From contig NZ_CP042910.1 in assembly GCF_008298035.1 (NCBI RefSeq), forward strand, positions 6,131,001 through 6,195,000: DNA of 64,000 nt. The letters are read 5' to 3'. A program made the position numbers and the translations under genes. Source of the DNA: Gimesia maris (GTDB lineage Bacteria; Planctomycetota; Planctomycetia; Planctomycetales; Planctomycetaceae). This document shows, one piece after another, positions 16,683 through 24,949 of the stretch (position 1 is its first letter; each line of letters opens with the position of its first letter). The notes under the pieces are model-generated. The model did no database searches. It was not told the DNA's origin and worked only from the letters and a program-made list of their open reading frames with translations.

Positions 16683-17723
16683 TTATAAGTCGAGGGCATC
16701 AAGACTGTCGATCAACTCGTCCAGTTCATCGCTGGTCTCTTGTGATATCTTAGTGCGTTGGGGGATGCCGACTGACATACCGACGGCATCGCGACCCTCG
16801 GCGACAAGTTCCACATCTCTTTCTCTGGCAGCCATCTCGAGTGCGTCGGGGGCCCCAAAAAGCTTGGAAAGATCAATTTTAAGGCCGGCGACTTCACCAT
16901 CCGCGCCGGCAATCCCCGGGGTTTTGTGTCCCGGAAAGATAATGGCGTTTTCAGGACAGACGCGACTGCAGGCAGGACAGCCTTTCTTGCAACTGTCCTG
17001 TTCTTCTACCAGAATCTGACCGCCCTGATCCACGCCATACACGCCAAACAGGCAGAAGTCGATGCACTCCATGCAATTGGTGCACAGGCCATAGTCGATG
17101 ACCGGGTACCAGCGACGTTTGGTGGGCTCCAGTTGTGGTGCTTCTTCTTTCGCGATGGTGTTGTTTTTCTGCCCCTGCAGGATATCCAGCGGTTTGAGAT
17201 ATTTCTCAATCTGAGCGGGACGCGGGCTCTGCTGGATCATGTCCATCAGCTGAAACGTTTGAACCTGTGCATCACTGGCAATACGTCTGATTTCCGTGAG
17301 GTAATCTTCAGTGCTGGAGCTGACGCGCAAATCGATCGAGTAAATTTTGCGGTCAGGAATCGTTTTGAGTCGTTCGGGATTTTCGAAAGGGGGTGCCTTT
17401 TCCTTCTGTGCTTCCTCTTCGTCTTCATCCACTTCTTCTTTGAGCAGGACGACCCCTTCCTGACCACGGACTCCCAGGCGATCCAGGATCCAGTGATTGG
17501 CGCGGGGATAGAGCCAGGAGAGAACCACCAGATTGCCGCGCAGTGCCTGCAGAAACAGTGTTCCGGTATGGTCGGCGGAAAGATCGTAGAGATGGGGAAC
17601 CAGAGAAACTTCAATATCAGGTTCCATCAGGAGCGCCGCTGCCAGGGATTCTTCCAGCTCACGTTTGGCGGGATTTTTTCCCTGAGCCTGCGAGATCACC
17701 ACTGTCAATTTTTTCTCAGCCAT
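16683..17723 (-). CDS. Ferredoxin-type protein with two 4Fe-4S motifs
   Basis: About 346 residues from ATG 17723, which has AAAGG seven bases upstream. An unrecognised N-terminal half (about 1-200) contains an acidic stretch (EEVDEDEEE). Then come [11 protein letters not shown] (Cys 214, 217, 220, 224) and [13 protein letters not shown] (245, 249, 252, 256), enough for two [4Fe-4S] clusters, although the spacing of the second set is unusual. The tail is acidic and helical ([17 protein letters not shown]). As first gene before the cyclase and prenyl synthase it is a candidate electron donor to a step in that pathway, or a partner of the DUF116 domain. Confidence 0.75.
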   Translation of the reverse strand: MAEKKLTVVISQAQGKNPAKRELEESLAAALLMEPDIEVSLVPHLYDLSADHTGTLFLQALRGNLVVLSWLYPRANHWILDRLGVRGQEGVVLLKEEVDEDEEEAQKEKAPPFENPERLKTIPDRKIYSIDLRVSSSTEDYLTEIRRIASDAQVQTFQLMDMIQQSPRPAQIEKYLKPLDILQGQKNNTIAKEEAPQLEPTKRRWYPVIDYGLCTNCMECIDFCLFGVYGVDQGGQILVEEQDSCKKGCPACSRVCPENAIIFPGHKTPGIAGADGEVAGLKIDLSKLFGAPDALEMAARERDVELVAEGRDAVGMSVGIPQRTKISQETSDELDELIDSLDALDL

Positions 17724-17773
17724 TCCGTAAACCTTTTTCAACATGAAACTGCAGCAACTGTATGCTGAACCGC

Positions 17774-17860
17774 TCTAGACTGTGTCCAGTTTTACTGTAG
17801 CGTCTCCAGGGTCATTTGAACCGAGTATAATAGTTTGAGAGACGCTATGGTTAAATGTGA
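17774..17860 (-). repeat. 87-bp intergenic repeat, copy 2
   Basis: Read on the minus strand this aligns with 9328-9414 without gaps (69 of 87). Its hairpin arms TAGCGTCTC and GAGACGCTA are perfectly complementary. It fills almost the whole gap between the GcvH-like stop (17867) and the ferredoxin start (17723), 50 bp upstream of that start, so it may carry or disturb the promoter of the terpenoid genes. Confidence 0.75.
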
Positions 17861-17866
17861 TGAGTT

Positions 17867-18319
17867 CTAGTTGAGTTGTCCCTTAATAATCCGCTGGGTC
17901 TGTTCCCAGCCGTCATCTAATACTTGCAGATATTCCGTTGGCGTCAACCATTGTGCATCAGACTCCATTTCAAACAGCCAGCCTTTATCGTAGTTATCAG
18001 CCTGATTGATGGCAGAGGGATCGTTTAATAATTCCCCATTAAATTCCAGAATCCTGCCACTGGCGGGAACATAGAGATCGGACAGTGCTTTCGAGCTTTC
18101 GATCTCACCTATTTTCTGTTTTTCCTGCACATTCGTGAACGGATCGATAAACCAGTCCAGAAAATAGACGTCTTGCAGCAGCCGCACCGAGTAGGCAGTA
18201 AAGCCCACGCGCCAGTGGTCAGCGGTCTGCTGAAACCACAGGTGTGATTTACTATAAACACGGTCCTGGGGAATTCGGGCTTCGAAATTCCCCATCATAA
18301 AGACAAGATCGTCAGGCAT
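17867..18319 (-). CDS. GcvH-like lipoyl-carrier protein
   Basis: 150 residues with the GcvH fold signature VGFTAYSVRLLQDVYFLDWF and the lipoylation site EIESSKALSDLYVPASG, with the acceptor Lys at about 77. It ends in a typical GWLFEMES segment followed by a longer than usual tail. GcvH carries the aminomethyl group between proteins P and T of glycine cleavage, but no gcvP, gcvT or lipoyl ligase lies nearby. It is divergent from the standard protein (about 128 residues), so it may instead serve as a lipoyl carrier for another enzyme. Whether it is cotranscribed with the terpenoid genes across the 87-bp repeat is unclear. Confidence 0.82.
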   Translation of the reverse strand: MPDDLVFMMGNFEARIPQDRVYSKSHLWFQQTADHWRVGFTAYSVRLLQDVYFLDWFIDPFTNVQEKQKIGEIESSKALSDLYVPASGRILEFNGELLNDPSAINQADNYDKGWLFEMESDAQWLTPTEYLQVLDDGWEQTQRIIKGQLN

Positions 18320-18437
18320 GATTCAAATTGCTGGGGGTCAGTTTTGCTCTAAACCCAAGGAGAAACGGGAGTTTTACCAGAGATTCAGACAAGGCAGGAA
18401 TTTTCGCAATATACACTACTTAAATAGTAGAAACAGT

Positions 18438-18746
18438 TTATTCACGGGATGCAAGCAGGATTTCGCTATGAATATCGGGATCGAATAATTTTCTCCCAGA
18501 GACTCCGCAGACTCTGCACTGAACAGCAGTGGGCATGGTTTTAACGCAAGCGATATCAACCAACTGCAGTGACAGACCAAGCCTGTCTCTATCATAGGCA
18601 GAAGCCTCCACTTTTCCCTGCAGAAACAACGACTTTCTCACACTTCCCTGTGAACCGCCTGAAAAACAGGACCACGATGTATGGCTATAGTACCTACCTG
18701 CCCGTCTCTGAATGGACCTTGTTTCAGAAAGCTGGCGGGCGTTCAT
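18438..18746 (-). CDS. Possible small protein, unrecognised
   Basis: A 102-codon frame in an otherwise gene-free 560-bp stretch. Its second half (GKVEASAYDRDRLGLSLQL, then CRVCGVSGRKLFDPDIHSE) has a protein-like composition with one CxxC. The first half is Ser/Arg rich and has no clear ribosome site. It could be a remnant of a longer gene or chance. I do not recognise it. Confidence 0.25.
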   Translation of the reverse strand: MNARQLSETRSIQRRAGRYYSHTSWSCFSGGSQGSVRKSLFLQGKVEASAYDRDRLGLSLQLVDIACVKTMPTAVQCRVCGVSGRKLFDPDIHSEILLASRE

Positions 18747-18802
18747 TTACGTCTCTGCTTTTAAACCACTTATTTTAAAGTCTATATATCATAAGATTTT
18801 AT

Positions 18803-18830
18803 TTGACAGACATAAATTCAGTTGTACCAT
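18803..18830 (+). promoter_or_regulatory. Sigma70-like promoter of the GntR gene
   Basis: TTGACA (18803-18808) and TACCAT (18825-18830) are separated by 16 bases. Transcription would start near 18837, which rules out the upstream TTG at 18822 as the translation start and supports a start at 18879. Confidence 0.5.
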
Positions 18831-18831
18831 A

Positions 18832-18841
18832 TTGTACGTAC
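18832..18841. promoter_or_regulatory. AraR-like operator core overlapping the promoter
   Basis: TTGTACGTAC matches the centre of the B. subtilis AraR site (ATTTGTACGTACAAAT). Directly upstream a further GTAC lies in GTACCATATTGTAC (18824-18837), which is a palindrome except for one base pair. Placement over the start of transcription suggests autorepression by the encoded GntR/LacI-type regulator. Confidence 0.5.
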
Positions 18842-18878
18842 CTATTCACCTCATTCTCCTTTTCGGGATCTATTCAAG

Positions 18879-20096
18879 TTGTTATCAGCCAGCGAATTAC
18901 TCGAGTCAACTTCCCTGCCCGATGGTCGCGAATCAAATTCGTCCCGTGCGAAATACGAACGCATTCAGGATCATCTCAAGAAACAGATTCTGGAAGGAAG
19001 TCTTCCGCCCGGCACGGCTCTCCCTTCCGAGCAGCAGCTGGCGACCCTGTTTGAAAGTGCCCGCAGTACGATTCGCCAGGCGATGGGCATGCTCGAACGG
19101 GAAGGACTGGTCAGCCGCGTTCAGGGAAAAGGGACGTTCGTGCATGAAAATGCGCGGCAACGGCTGGCGAGCGGACTGGATATTCTGGCTTTGGTGATTC
19201 CTGAAGTGTTATCGGGATACTACCCGTCTCTACAGCACAGCTTTGAAGAATCATCCAGTCAGTCGCAGAACCAGATGCTGGTCTGCTGCACAAGAAACAA
19301 TATCGACAAACAGGGGAATGCGATCCTGCAACTGATCGACAATCAGGTCGGAGGCGTCGCAATCGTACCAGCCAGTACGCCCCCCACTCCCGCCTATCAG
19401 ATTCGTCAGTTGCAGAAAGCGGGTATTCCCGTCGTCCTGTGCCACCGCCCTGTTGAGGGGATTACGGCACCGTTACTGGGACTTCCGTTTGAACAGATTG
19501 GCGGAATGGCGGGAGAAGCGTTAGTCAAGCAGGGGCATCGACGCGTCTCCTTTTTCGCACCACACTGCACACAGACAACCGATCTTTACCTGGAAGGTTT
19601 TCGCAAAGCACTTGCCAACGTGGATTGTGAGCTGCCAGCCGATCACTGCTACTTCGGTACCGACGGGACCATTGACATGCAGGAACTTGACAATGAAATC
19701 GAAGCGGCACTGAAACGCATATTAAGTCAGCCTGATCGCCCTACAGCCATCTTCACCAGCTTCGATTCGATGGCGGAACGCATTTACCTGCATCTGACAA
19801 AAATGGGACTGCGGATGCCGGACGACATTTCCCTGATTGGTGTGGGCGACCAGATTCGACACAGCGTACTGCAGCAGCAGATCGCTTCAGTCACCGTCAA
19901 CGAAACGCAGCTGGGACATCGCGCAGTGCAATTGTTAAACCAGATGCGCAGCGGCGAACTTCCGATTGAAACCCCCGAGACCAGCATCATGCCGGCAGAA
20001 GTCTATACGGGCATGACACTGGGACCGGTACCGGAAATGATAAAACCACCGAACCAGGAAACACTGAATCAGAGAATACAGTCTATTGAAACCTGA
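18879..20096 (+). CDS. AraR-like GntR-family regulator with LacI-type sensor domain
   Basis: Using TTG 18879 the protein has about 405 residues. Residues 24-90 are a GntR winged helix (YERIQDHLKKQILEGSLPPG, LPSEQQLA, STIRQAMGMLEREGLVSRVQ, GKGTFV). Residues about 100-390 are a periplasmic-binding-protein-like sensor as in LacI/AraR (LALVIPEVLSGYY, PTAIFTSFDSMAERIY, ISLIGVGDQ, IASVTVNETQLGHRAVQLL). Such regulators respond to a sugar or related ligand. It precedes DUF1559 and lipoprotein genes by 108 bp on the same strand, the usual planctomycete setting. The start is uncertain because no strong Shine-Dalgarno site is seen. Confidence 0.85.
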   Translation: MLSASELLESTSLPDGRESNSSRAKYERIQDHLKKQILEGSLPPGTALPSEQQLATLFESARSTIRQAMGMLEREGLVSRVQGKGTFVHENARQRLASGLDILALVIPEVLSGYYPSLQHSFEESSSQSQNQMLVCCTRNNIDKQGNAILQLIDNQVGGVAIVPASTPPTPAYQIRQLQKAGIPVVLCHRPVEGITAPLLGLPFEQIGGMAGEALVKQGHRRVSFFAPHCTQTTDLYLEGFRKALANVDCELPADHCYFGTDGTIDMQELDNEIEAALKRILSQPDRPTAIFTSFDSMAERIYLHLTKMGLRMPDDISLIGVGDQIRHSVLQQQIASVTVNETQLGHRAVQLLNQMRSGELPIETPETSIMPAEVYTGMTLGPVPEMIKPPNQETLNQRIQSIET

Positions 20097-20204
20097 AATC
20101 ATATTTTTTAATTCCAGCGCTGCCAGGCTTTGGTACGTCTGATCTCGCGCCACTCCCCGGGCGGGCCTGTGCAGTCAATTTAAACTGTTTGAGAGGGACC
20201 AAAG

Positions 20205-21158
20205 ATGAAACATTCCATCTTTAAGAATCGCGGATTCACGCTCATCGAACTCCTGGTTGTGATCGCCATTATTGCGATCCTGATTGCACTGCTATTGCCT
20301 GCGGTTCAACAAGCCAGGGAAGCTGCCCGCAGGAGCCAGTGTAAAAACAATCTGAAACAGCTGGGACTGGCCACTCACAACTACCATGACAGCCACAATG
20401 TATTTCCCATCAGTCACGGCGACACCGGAAATTCGTTTGGCTGGCGGGCCATGATTCTGCCTTACGTAGACCAGGCTCCCCTGTATAACAAGATCAACTT
20501 CAATGGAAATATTGTCGACGCCGGCAACCTGGAAGTCGCACAGACCCCCCTGGGCCTCTTTCACTGCCCCAGTGATCCATCGGCGAACAATGTGAGTGGC
20601 GGAAATCAGGTCTGGTCGAACTGGTGTTTTCCGGCCAGCTGTCCTGCTGCTTCGCGTAATAATATTGCCGTAACCACTTACAAAGGAGTGGATGGTCGCG
20701 CGTATGACCAGTCACTGACTGCATCCCCGATGCCGCATGGCATGTTTGACCGCCGGATGGGACTGCAGGCCAGTGGAGGTGGAAACAGTCTGATTACACC
20801 AAACCGGACGATGAAGATGCGCGATGTCCTCGATGGCACGTCGAACGTACTGTTTGTGGGTGAGAATTCTCCCGGATTCCATGCCTGGTCATCCTGGGCT
20901 GCCTGGCATTCTCCGATGACGACTGCCTTTCCCATCAACCACCCGTTTGCCGTCTGGGGAGATGCGCAGACTCGAATCAGTTCCGGCGCCCACGGCTGGA
21001 TCGACGGCTTCGCTGCATCCAGCTACCACGAAGGGGGCGCTCATTTCCTGATGGTGGATGGCAGCGTGCACTTCTTCAGTGAAAACATGGATTTTCTCAC
21101 CTACCAGCAGTTGGGACACCCGATGGATGGTCTGCCCGTGGGTGGTTTCACGTATTGA
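20205..21158 (+). CDS. DUF1559 prepilin-like protein
   Basis: 317 residues. The N-terminus is a type IV pilin-like methylation motif and helix, [18 protein letters not shown] (12-29), followed by [34 protein letters not shown] and the closing [12 protein letters not shown], the His-X9-Asp-Gly signature of DUF1559. These proteins are hugely expanded in planctomycetes and are exported through a pseudopilin-type pathway; their individual roles are unknown. A ribosome site (GAGAGGGA) precedes the ATG. Confidence 0.93.
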   Translation: MKHSIFKNRGFTLIELLVVIAIIAILIALLLPAVQQAREAARRSQCKNNLKQLGLATHNYHDSHNVFPISHGDTGNSFGWRAMILPYVDQAPLYNKINFNGNIVDAGNLEVAQTPLGLFHCPSDPSANNVSGGNQVWSNWCFPASCPAASRNNIAVTTYKGVDGRAYDQSLTASPMPHGMFDRRMGLQASGGGNSLITPNRTMKMRDVLDGTSNVLFVGENSPGFHAWSSWAAWHSPMTTAFPINHPFAVWGDAQTRISSGAHGWIDGFAASSYHEGGAHFLMVDGSVHFFSENMDFLTYQQLGHPMDGLPVGGFTY

Positions 21159-21214
21159 ATGACGACTTAATATGACACCTGAAAATTCTCAGTCATTCCA
21201 AGCGGGAGCGAAAA

Positions 21215-21634
21215 ATGCTGATCACTAACAATTCTGGTCGAACGGGAATCCTGTTACTCCTTGTTCTCTGGTGCAGCGGTTGTGGCGGCGGACTGGATGA
21301 AGATCTGCCGGAAACGGTTGCCGTGAATGGAGTCGTAACTTACCAGGGAAAGCCAGTGCCCGATGCATCGATCATGTTTTATCCCCTGCAGGGACGAAAA
21401 CCGGCAACGGGACGAACGGATCCCCAGGGTAAATTTACTTTGCGTACTTTTGAGAACGCTGACGGTGCCATTCCCGGCGCACACCAGGTGACCGTGAATG
21501 CCTATGAGTCAACACCCGAAGGGGTCTCGATGAAAAGCGCCATTCCGATCAAATACAGCAGTCCGACGACGACACCACTCAAGATCACGGTGTCGGAATC
21601 GAACCCGGAAATCAAACTGGAACTGACCGACTGA
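21215..21634 (+). CDS. Small lipoprotein with carboxypeptidase-regulatory-like (transthyretin-type) domain
   Basis: 139 residues with a lipobox signal (LLLLVLWCSGC, lipid Cys near 23) and a single beta-sandwich domain: VAVNGVVTYQGKPVPDASIMF, TGRTDPQGKFTLRTF and GAHQVTVNAYE. Proteins of this type follow DUF1559 genes throughout planctomycetes and are presumed partners on the cell surface. It lies 56 bp downstream and is probably cotranscribed. Convergent with the DUF817 gene, 21 bp away. Confidence 0.85.
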   Translation: MLITNNSGRTGILLLLVLWCSGCGGGLDEDLPETVAVNGVVTYQGKPVPDASIMFYPLQGRKPATGRTDPQGKFTLRTFENADGAIPGAHQVTVNAYESTPEGVSMKSAIPIKYSSPTTTPLKITVSESNPEIKLELTD

Positions 21635-21655
21635 CTTCGAGACGATCCGCATTAC

Positions 21656-22468
21656 TCAGTCCGGGTTGCCAGTTTGTCTGGCCGGATCACCGATCTTCAA
21701 AGGCCGATTCACCAGTGATACCAGCACAAAACTGAGCATCATCAGCAGATACCAGGCCACCAGTTTCGAAAGCGAAACCAGTTGCCAGTGGTGTTTCTGC
21801 ATAGGGTAGATCCAGACATTGGCGTACGTCGCCAGGTTTTCCGCAAACCAGATAAACAATGCGACCAGCAGCCAGCCCACCACCAGCGGCATGCGTCGAT
21901 GGACCCGGTTCATTTTGAAATAGATCATCACCCGGCCAAACATCAACAGGCTGGCGGCAATGAGGGCCCAGCGAATATCCAGTACATAGTGATGCGTAAA
22001 AAAGTTGGCATAAATCAGCGTCACGAGTACGACCGTGCTCCAGTAGGGCGGATAACTGGAATAGCCGAAATCAAAGATCCGCCAGACCCGGGCAATATAA
22101 CTGCCGACCGCGCTGTACATGAAGCCGGCAAACAGGGGCACATTGCCGATTCCGATCTCAAATGGTTCCGGATATTGCCAGGAACGAATGCCATCCGAGG
22201 TTTTGAACAGCTCCATCACGGTTGCGACAATATGAAAGACCAGAATCACGACCGCTTCGCGCGGAGATTCCAGCCGGAAACAGAGCAGGAAGACCTGAAA
22301 AGCGACCGCCGCCAGAAACAGAAAGTCGTAGCGATACAGAAAATCGATTGGATACCAGAAGCGGGTGATAATCATCAGCGCCAGCAGAAACCCGCCGAAG
22401 ATACAGGCGGACGCCTGCTTGATACCGAATAGCCAGAATTCATGGAGGAAGGTTTTCAGGAGATTCAA
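21656..22468 (-). CDS. DUF817 integral membrane protein
   Basis: 270 residues with about eight hydrophobic segments and conserved polar patches: [46 protein letters not shown] and [16 protein letters not shown]. These match DUF817, a bacterial membrane family of unknown function. The frame opens with TTG 22468; no in-frame ATG fits better. It shares a strand with the large repeat-protein gene upstream, but a strong terminator separates them. Confidence 0.8.
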   Translation of the reverse strand: MNLLKTFLHEFWLFGIKQASACIFGGFLLALMIITRFWYPIDFLYRYDFLFLAAVAFQVFLLCFRLESPREAVVILVFHIVATVMELFKTSDGIRSWQYPEPFEIGIGNVPLFAGFMYSAVGSYIARVWRIFDFGYSSYPPYWSTVVLVTLIYANFFTHHYVLDIRWALIAASLLMFGRVMIYFKMNRVHRRMPLVVGWLLVALFIWFAENLATYANVWIYPMQKHHWQLVSLSKLVAWYLLMMLSFVLVSLVNRPLKIGDPARQTGNPD

Positions 22469-22541
22469 TCCATTGCCTGTGGGAGAACTGAAGAACTGCT
22501 ATTGAGAAGCCGATTGTACTGCAACAGCGGTAAAGTCTCCA

Positions 22542-22574
22542 TAAAAAAAGGGAGCAGACACATTGCCTGCTCCC
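22542..22574 (-). terminator. Rho-independent terminator of the large repeat-protein gene
   Basis: On the minus strand GGGAGCAG and CTGCTCCC pair across a 9-base loop and are followed by seven T. It lies 47 bp after the stop at 22621 and is the clearest intrinsic terminator in the window along with the one at 50654. Confidence 0.85.
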
Positions 22575-22620
22575 TGTTCGGAACCTGGAATGGCTCCAAG
22601 CCATCCCACGCACACTTCCG

Positions 22621-24684
22621 TTACTCAGCACTGACAGCAGCGATCTGCGGTGCCAGTTGCATATCAAGCGGATTCGATGCGGCACCATCGCCTCGCACGA
22701 TCACGAAGGTTGCATCTGCTGCGTCCAGCAGCGGCAGTTCGGGCAGTTGGATGCGAACACCCAGGTCGTACCAGCCATGGATCTCCGCTTCGAAGTTCAT
22801 GCCATTCAGAGACATCAGGACTTTACCCGGTTCCGGCCCCAGGCCTTCACCAGCCAGATTGACCATACCACCACTGAAGACAACATCGGAATCAGCAGAG
22901 AACAGAGCCGGATCGACGGGCAGCACATCAACACGAGCTACGACCGCACCATTGTTCTCTTCGAAGGCTTCCGGAATTTCCCGGTGTGAATCGATCAGCA
23001 CATGCAGTTGTTCGAAGGGCACCTGATTTCCTTCTTCATCTAAAGAGAGAGTACTGGCAGCAAAGGGCAGACGAATATCGACTGACTGAATCTGTCCTGC
23101 AGGGATATTATCGACGCGTGTTCCTGCTTCAGGCACTCCGGCGACTGCTTCGCGTGAATTAGACGCCAGCAGCATGACATTGAAGGGTTGGTTGATATCA
23201 ACCACACTGTTGTTGCGGAACCAGACGCGGAAACGAGGTCCCAGTTCTTCTTCAGGATGACCTGAGTCAACAAAGCGGACTGCCAGCATCTGCAGATCGA
23301 GCCCACTGTCAATTACGATTGGTTCAATATCGACCCAGGTACCACAGGTCACGATGGGGAGTGGCTGCCAGACAGGACAGTCATACCAGACCCAGGGAAC
23401 ACAAGGATCACAGATGATGGGACGACAGATCAGTGGACGAGGATCACAGATGGGGTGACACCAGTCCCACCAGCACCAGTCAACCCAGGCAGACCAGTGA
23501 GGGCTCCAGCAGTAGCTGGGATACATGCCAGGTCCGGCGTACCAGCAACCAAAGTGAGTGTGAGTGAAAGAATTTGCCATATTGCCGAACAACGTTCGAT
23601 TTCTCCAGCCACCATGCTTGAGCAGGTTTTGATTCAGATGCAACTGACGGGCGACATCGCCTTTCTTGTGCAGTTCGAACTGCTTTTTCAGTTTCCACTG
23701 TTTGTTGTTCTTACTGTTAATCAGAGCGTTAAATTTTCCGGCCTGCAACTGTTTATCCAGATTCAGTTTGAGCGGTTTGATGCTATGGTTTTTGAAAAGA
23801 TCTTTATCCAAAGGCACGCCATTTTTACCGAGCCATTTCTTGGAAGGACCATACTTTTTGCCTTTGGAAAAATCTTTGTGACCAGGCAGATCAATACCCT
23901 TGGGTAGTTTGCCGATCTGGTTTGGTTTTTTACCGGGCTTCTGAATATTATTTCCAGGTTTGAATACATTGTTACCTTTACCAGGCTTCGGATCGAATTT
24001 TCCTTTTCCTGGTTTAAAGACGTTGTTACCTTTACCGGGCTTTGATGGTCTTGTGACCTTGCCAGGTTTCGGCACAAACTTACCGGGATCGACTTTCCGA
24101 TCAGGAATCTTCAGGTTCGGGATTTTACGATCAGGTACTTTTCGTCCGGGAATCTTGCGATCCGGAATTTTTCTGTCTGGTTTTTTGTACTCGGGAATTT
24201 TGAGATTGGGTACTTTACGATCGGGAATCCGTGGATTTAGATTTTTTGTATCCAGCTTAATGCCGTTCTGTTTTCCGAACTGCGGCATTTTGAAGTCAGG
24301 TCGCTTTGTGGGAGGAGCGACTTTGAATGACTTCGAAGGTCGACTGCTCCCTTTGTCAATCACTTTGGGACTGAATTTTCCTGAAAAGTTTTTGACACTT
24401 TTTCCAGAAGGCTGTGACAGTCTCTTCGAGATCGAAGAAGATTTTGGTTGTGTAGTTTGAGGGCGTGTCAAACTTTGTGGCCGACTGGAGGAACGTTGTG
24501 GCCGCGAGGACTTTGACGAACTTCGTGAACTGCTTTGACTGCTGCGACTGGAACTCCGACTTTTACGATCTGATGATTTATCAGCCGCCATCAGGGGAGC
24601 ACTGCAGATCCCCCCGACTAGTGCCAATGACAGTAACATGCGAAACGGCCGTTTGAAGTATCGAACATTATTCTGGATCATCAT
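22621..24684 (-). CDS. Large secreted basic repeat protein with Trp/Cys-rich core and CARDB-like domain
   Basis: 687 residues. In order: signal peptide (1-33, ending LMAAD); Ser/Arg-rich stretch (36-75); Lys-rich tail repeats with KIPDRK/KVPDRK units (151-198); KPGKGNNVF-type repeats (203-252); a Lys-rich linker; a Trp/Cys-rich segment (379-450) with ten or more Trp and nine or more Cys, for example WCWWDWCHPICDP; a CARDB-like beta domain (463-590); and an IPT/TIG-like segment (about 605-680). The strongly basic repeats suggest binding to acidic polymers, and the Cys may form disulfides in the cell envelope. The function is not recognised. GGGGAGAG precedes the double ATG, and an intrinsic terminator follows. 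Confidence 0.8.
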   Translation of the reverse strand: MMIQNNVRYFKRPFRMLLSLALVGGICSAPLMAADKSSDRKSRSSSRSSQSSSRSSSKSSRPQRSSSRPQSLTRPQTTQPKSSSISKRLSQPSGKSVKNFSGKFSPKVIDKGSSRPSKSFKVAPPTKRPDFKMPQFGKQNGIKLDTKNLNPRIPDRKVPNLKIPEYKKPDRKIPDRKIPGRKVPDRKIPNLKIPDRKVDPGKFVPKPGKVTRPSKPGKGNNVFKPGKGKFDPKPGKGNNVFKPGNNIQKPGKKPNQIGKLPKGIDLPGHKDFSKGKKYGPSKKWLGKNGVPLDKDLFKNHSIKPLKLNLDKQLQAGKFNALINSKNNKQWKLKKQFELHKKGDVARQLHLNQNLLKHGGWRNRTLFGNMANSFTHTHFGCWYAGPGMYPSYCWSPHWSAWVDWCWWDWCHPICDPRPLICRPIICDPCVPWVWYDCPVWQPLPIVTCGTWVDIEPIVIDSGLDLQMLAVRFVDSGHPEEELGPRFRVWFRNNSVVDINQPFNVMLLASNSREAVAGVPEAGTRVDNIPAGQIQSVDIRLPFAASTLSLDEEGNQVPFEQLHVLIDSHREIPEAFEENNGAVVARVDVLPVDPALFSADSDVVFSGGMVNLAGEGLGPEPGKVLMSLNGMNFEAEIHGWYDLGVRIQLPELPLLDAADATFVIVRGDGAASNPLDMQLAPQIAAVSAE

Positions 24685-24703
24685 GACTCTCTCCCCTTTG
24701 GTA

Positions 24704-24769
24704 AAACCGTTGCTGCCCGCGTTGTGATGTGAACGGTTTGAGAGAAGAGCGTAAAATATGCCAATTATA
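24704..24769 (-). promoter_or_regulatory. Leader hairpin and -10 box of the repeat-protein gene
   Basis: TATAAT on the minus strand (24764-24769) lies about 80 bp before the ATG; no good -35 box is seen. Within the leader AAACCGTT (24732-24739 on the minus strand) can pair with AACGGTTT (24704-24711) across 20 bases, ending 19 bp before the start codon. Confidence 0.35.
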
Positions 24770-24949
24770 TCGATTTGATGTCAGAGACCGAAAACAGAAC
24801 CCCTTAAAGGCAATAATAAAAAACAGTTACCTCTTTTCTGTTCAGACAGACTGTCCAACAGGGAAGATTGTAAAATCCGCACAACGCGCTACAGCGCCAT
24901 CATAATGATCTCAAGGAACACTCATTTTGGTGGCAGCATACACGCAATT

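Noticed and set aside
16926..17768. 280-codon plus-strand frame opposite the ferredoxin gene
   Set aside because: Antisense shadow of a gene with clear Cys motifs; Phe/His-rich chance composition.
18822..18878. TTG 18822 as start of the GntR regulator
   Set aside because: It would lie between the -35 and -10 boxes of the likely promoter.
24010..24230. Short periodic repeats that might suggest a CRISPR array
   Set aside because: They are in-frame protein repeats of the basic protein, without unique spacers of constant length.
23960..24460. 166-codon plus-strand frame rich in LPGFG repeats
   Set aside because: Antisense of the KPGK and PDRKIP repeats of the basic protein; repeats make both strands open.
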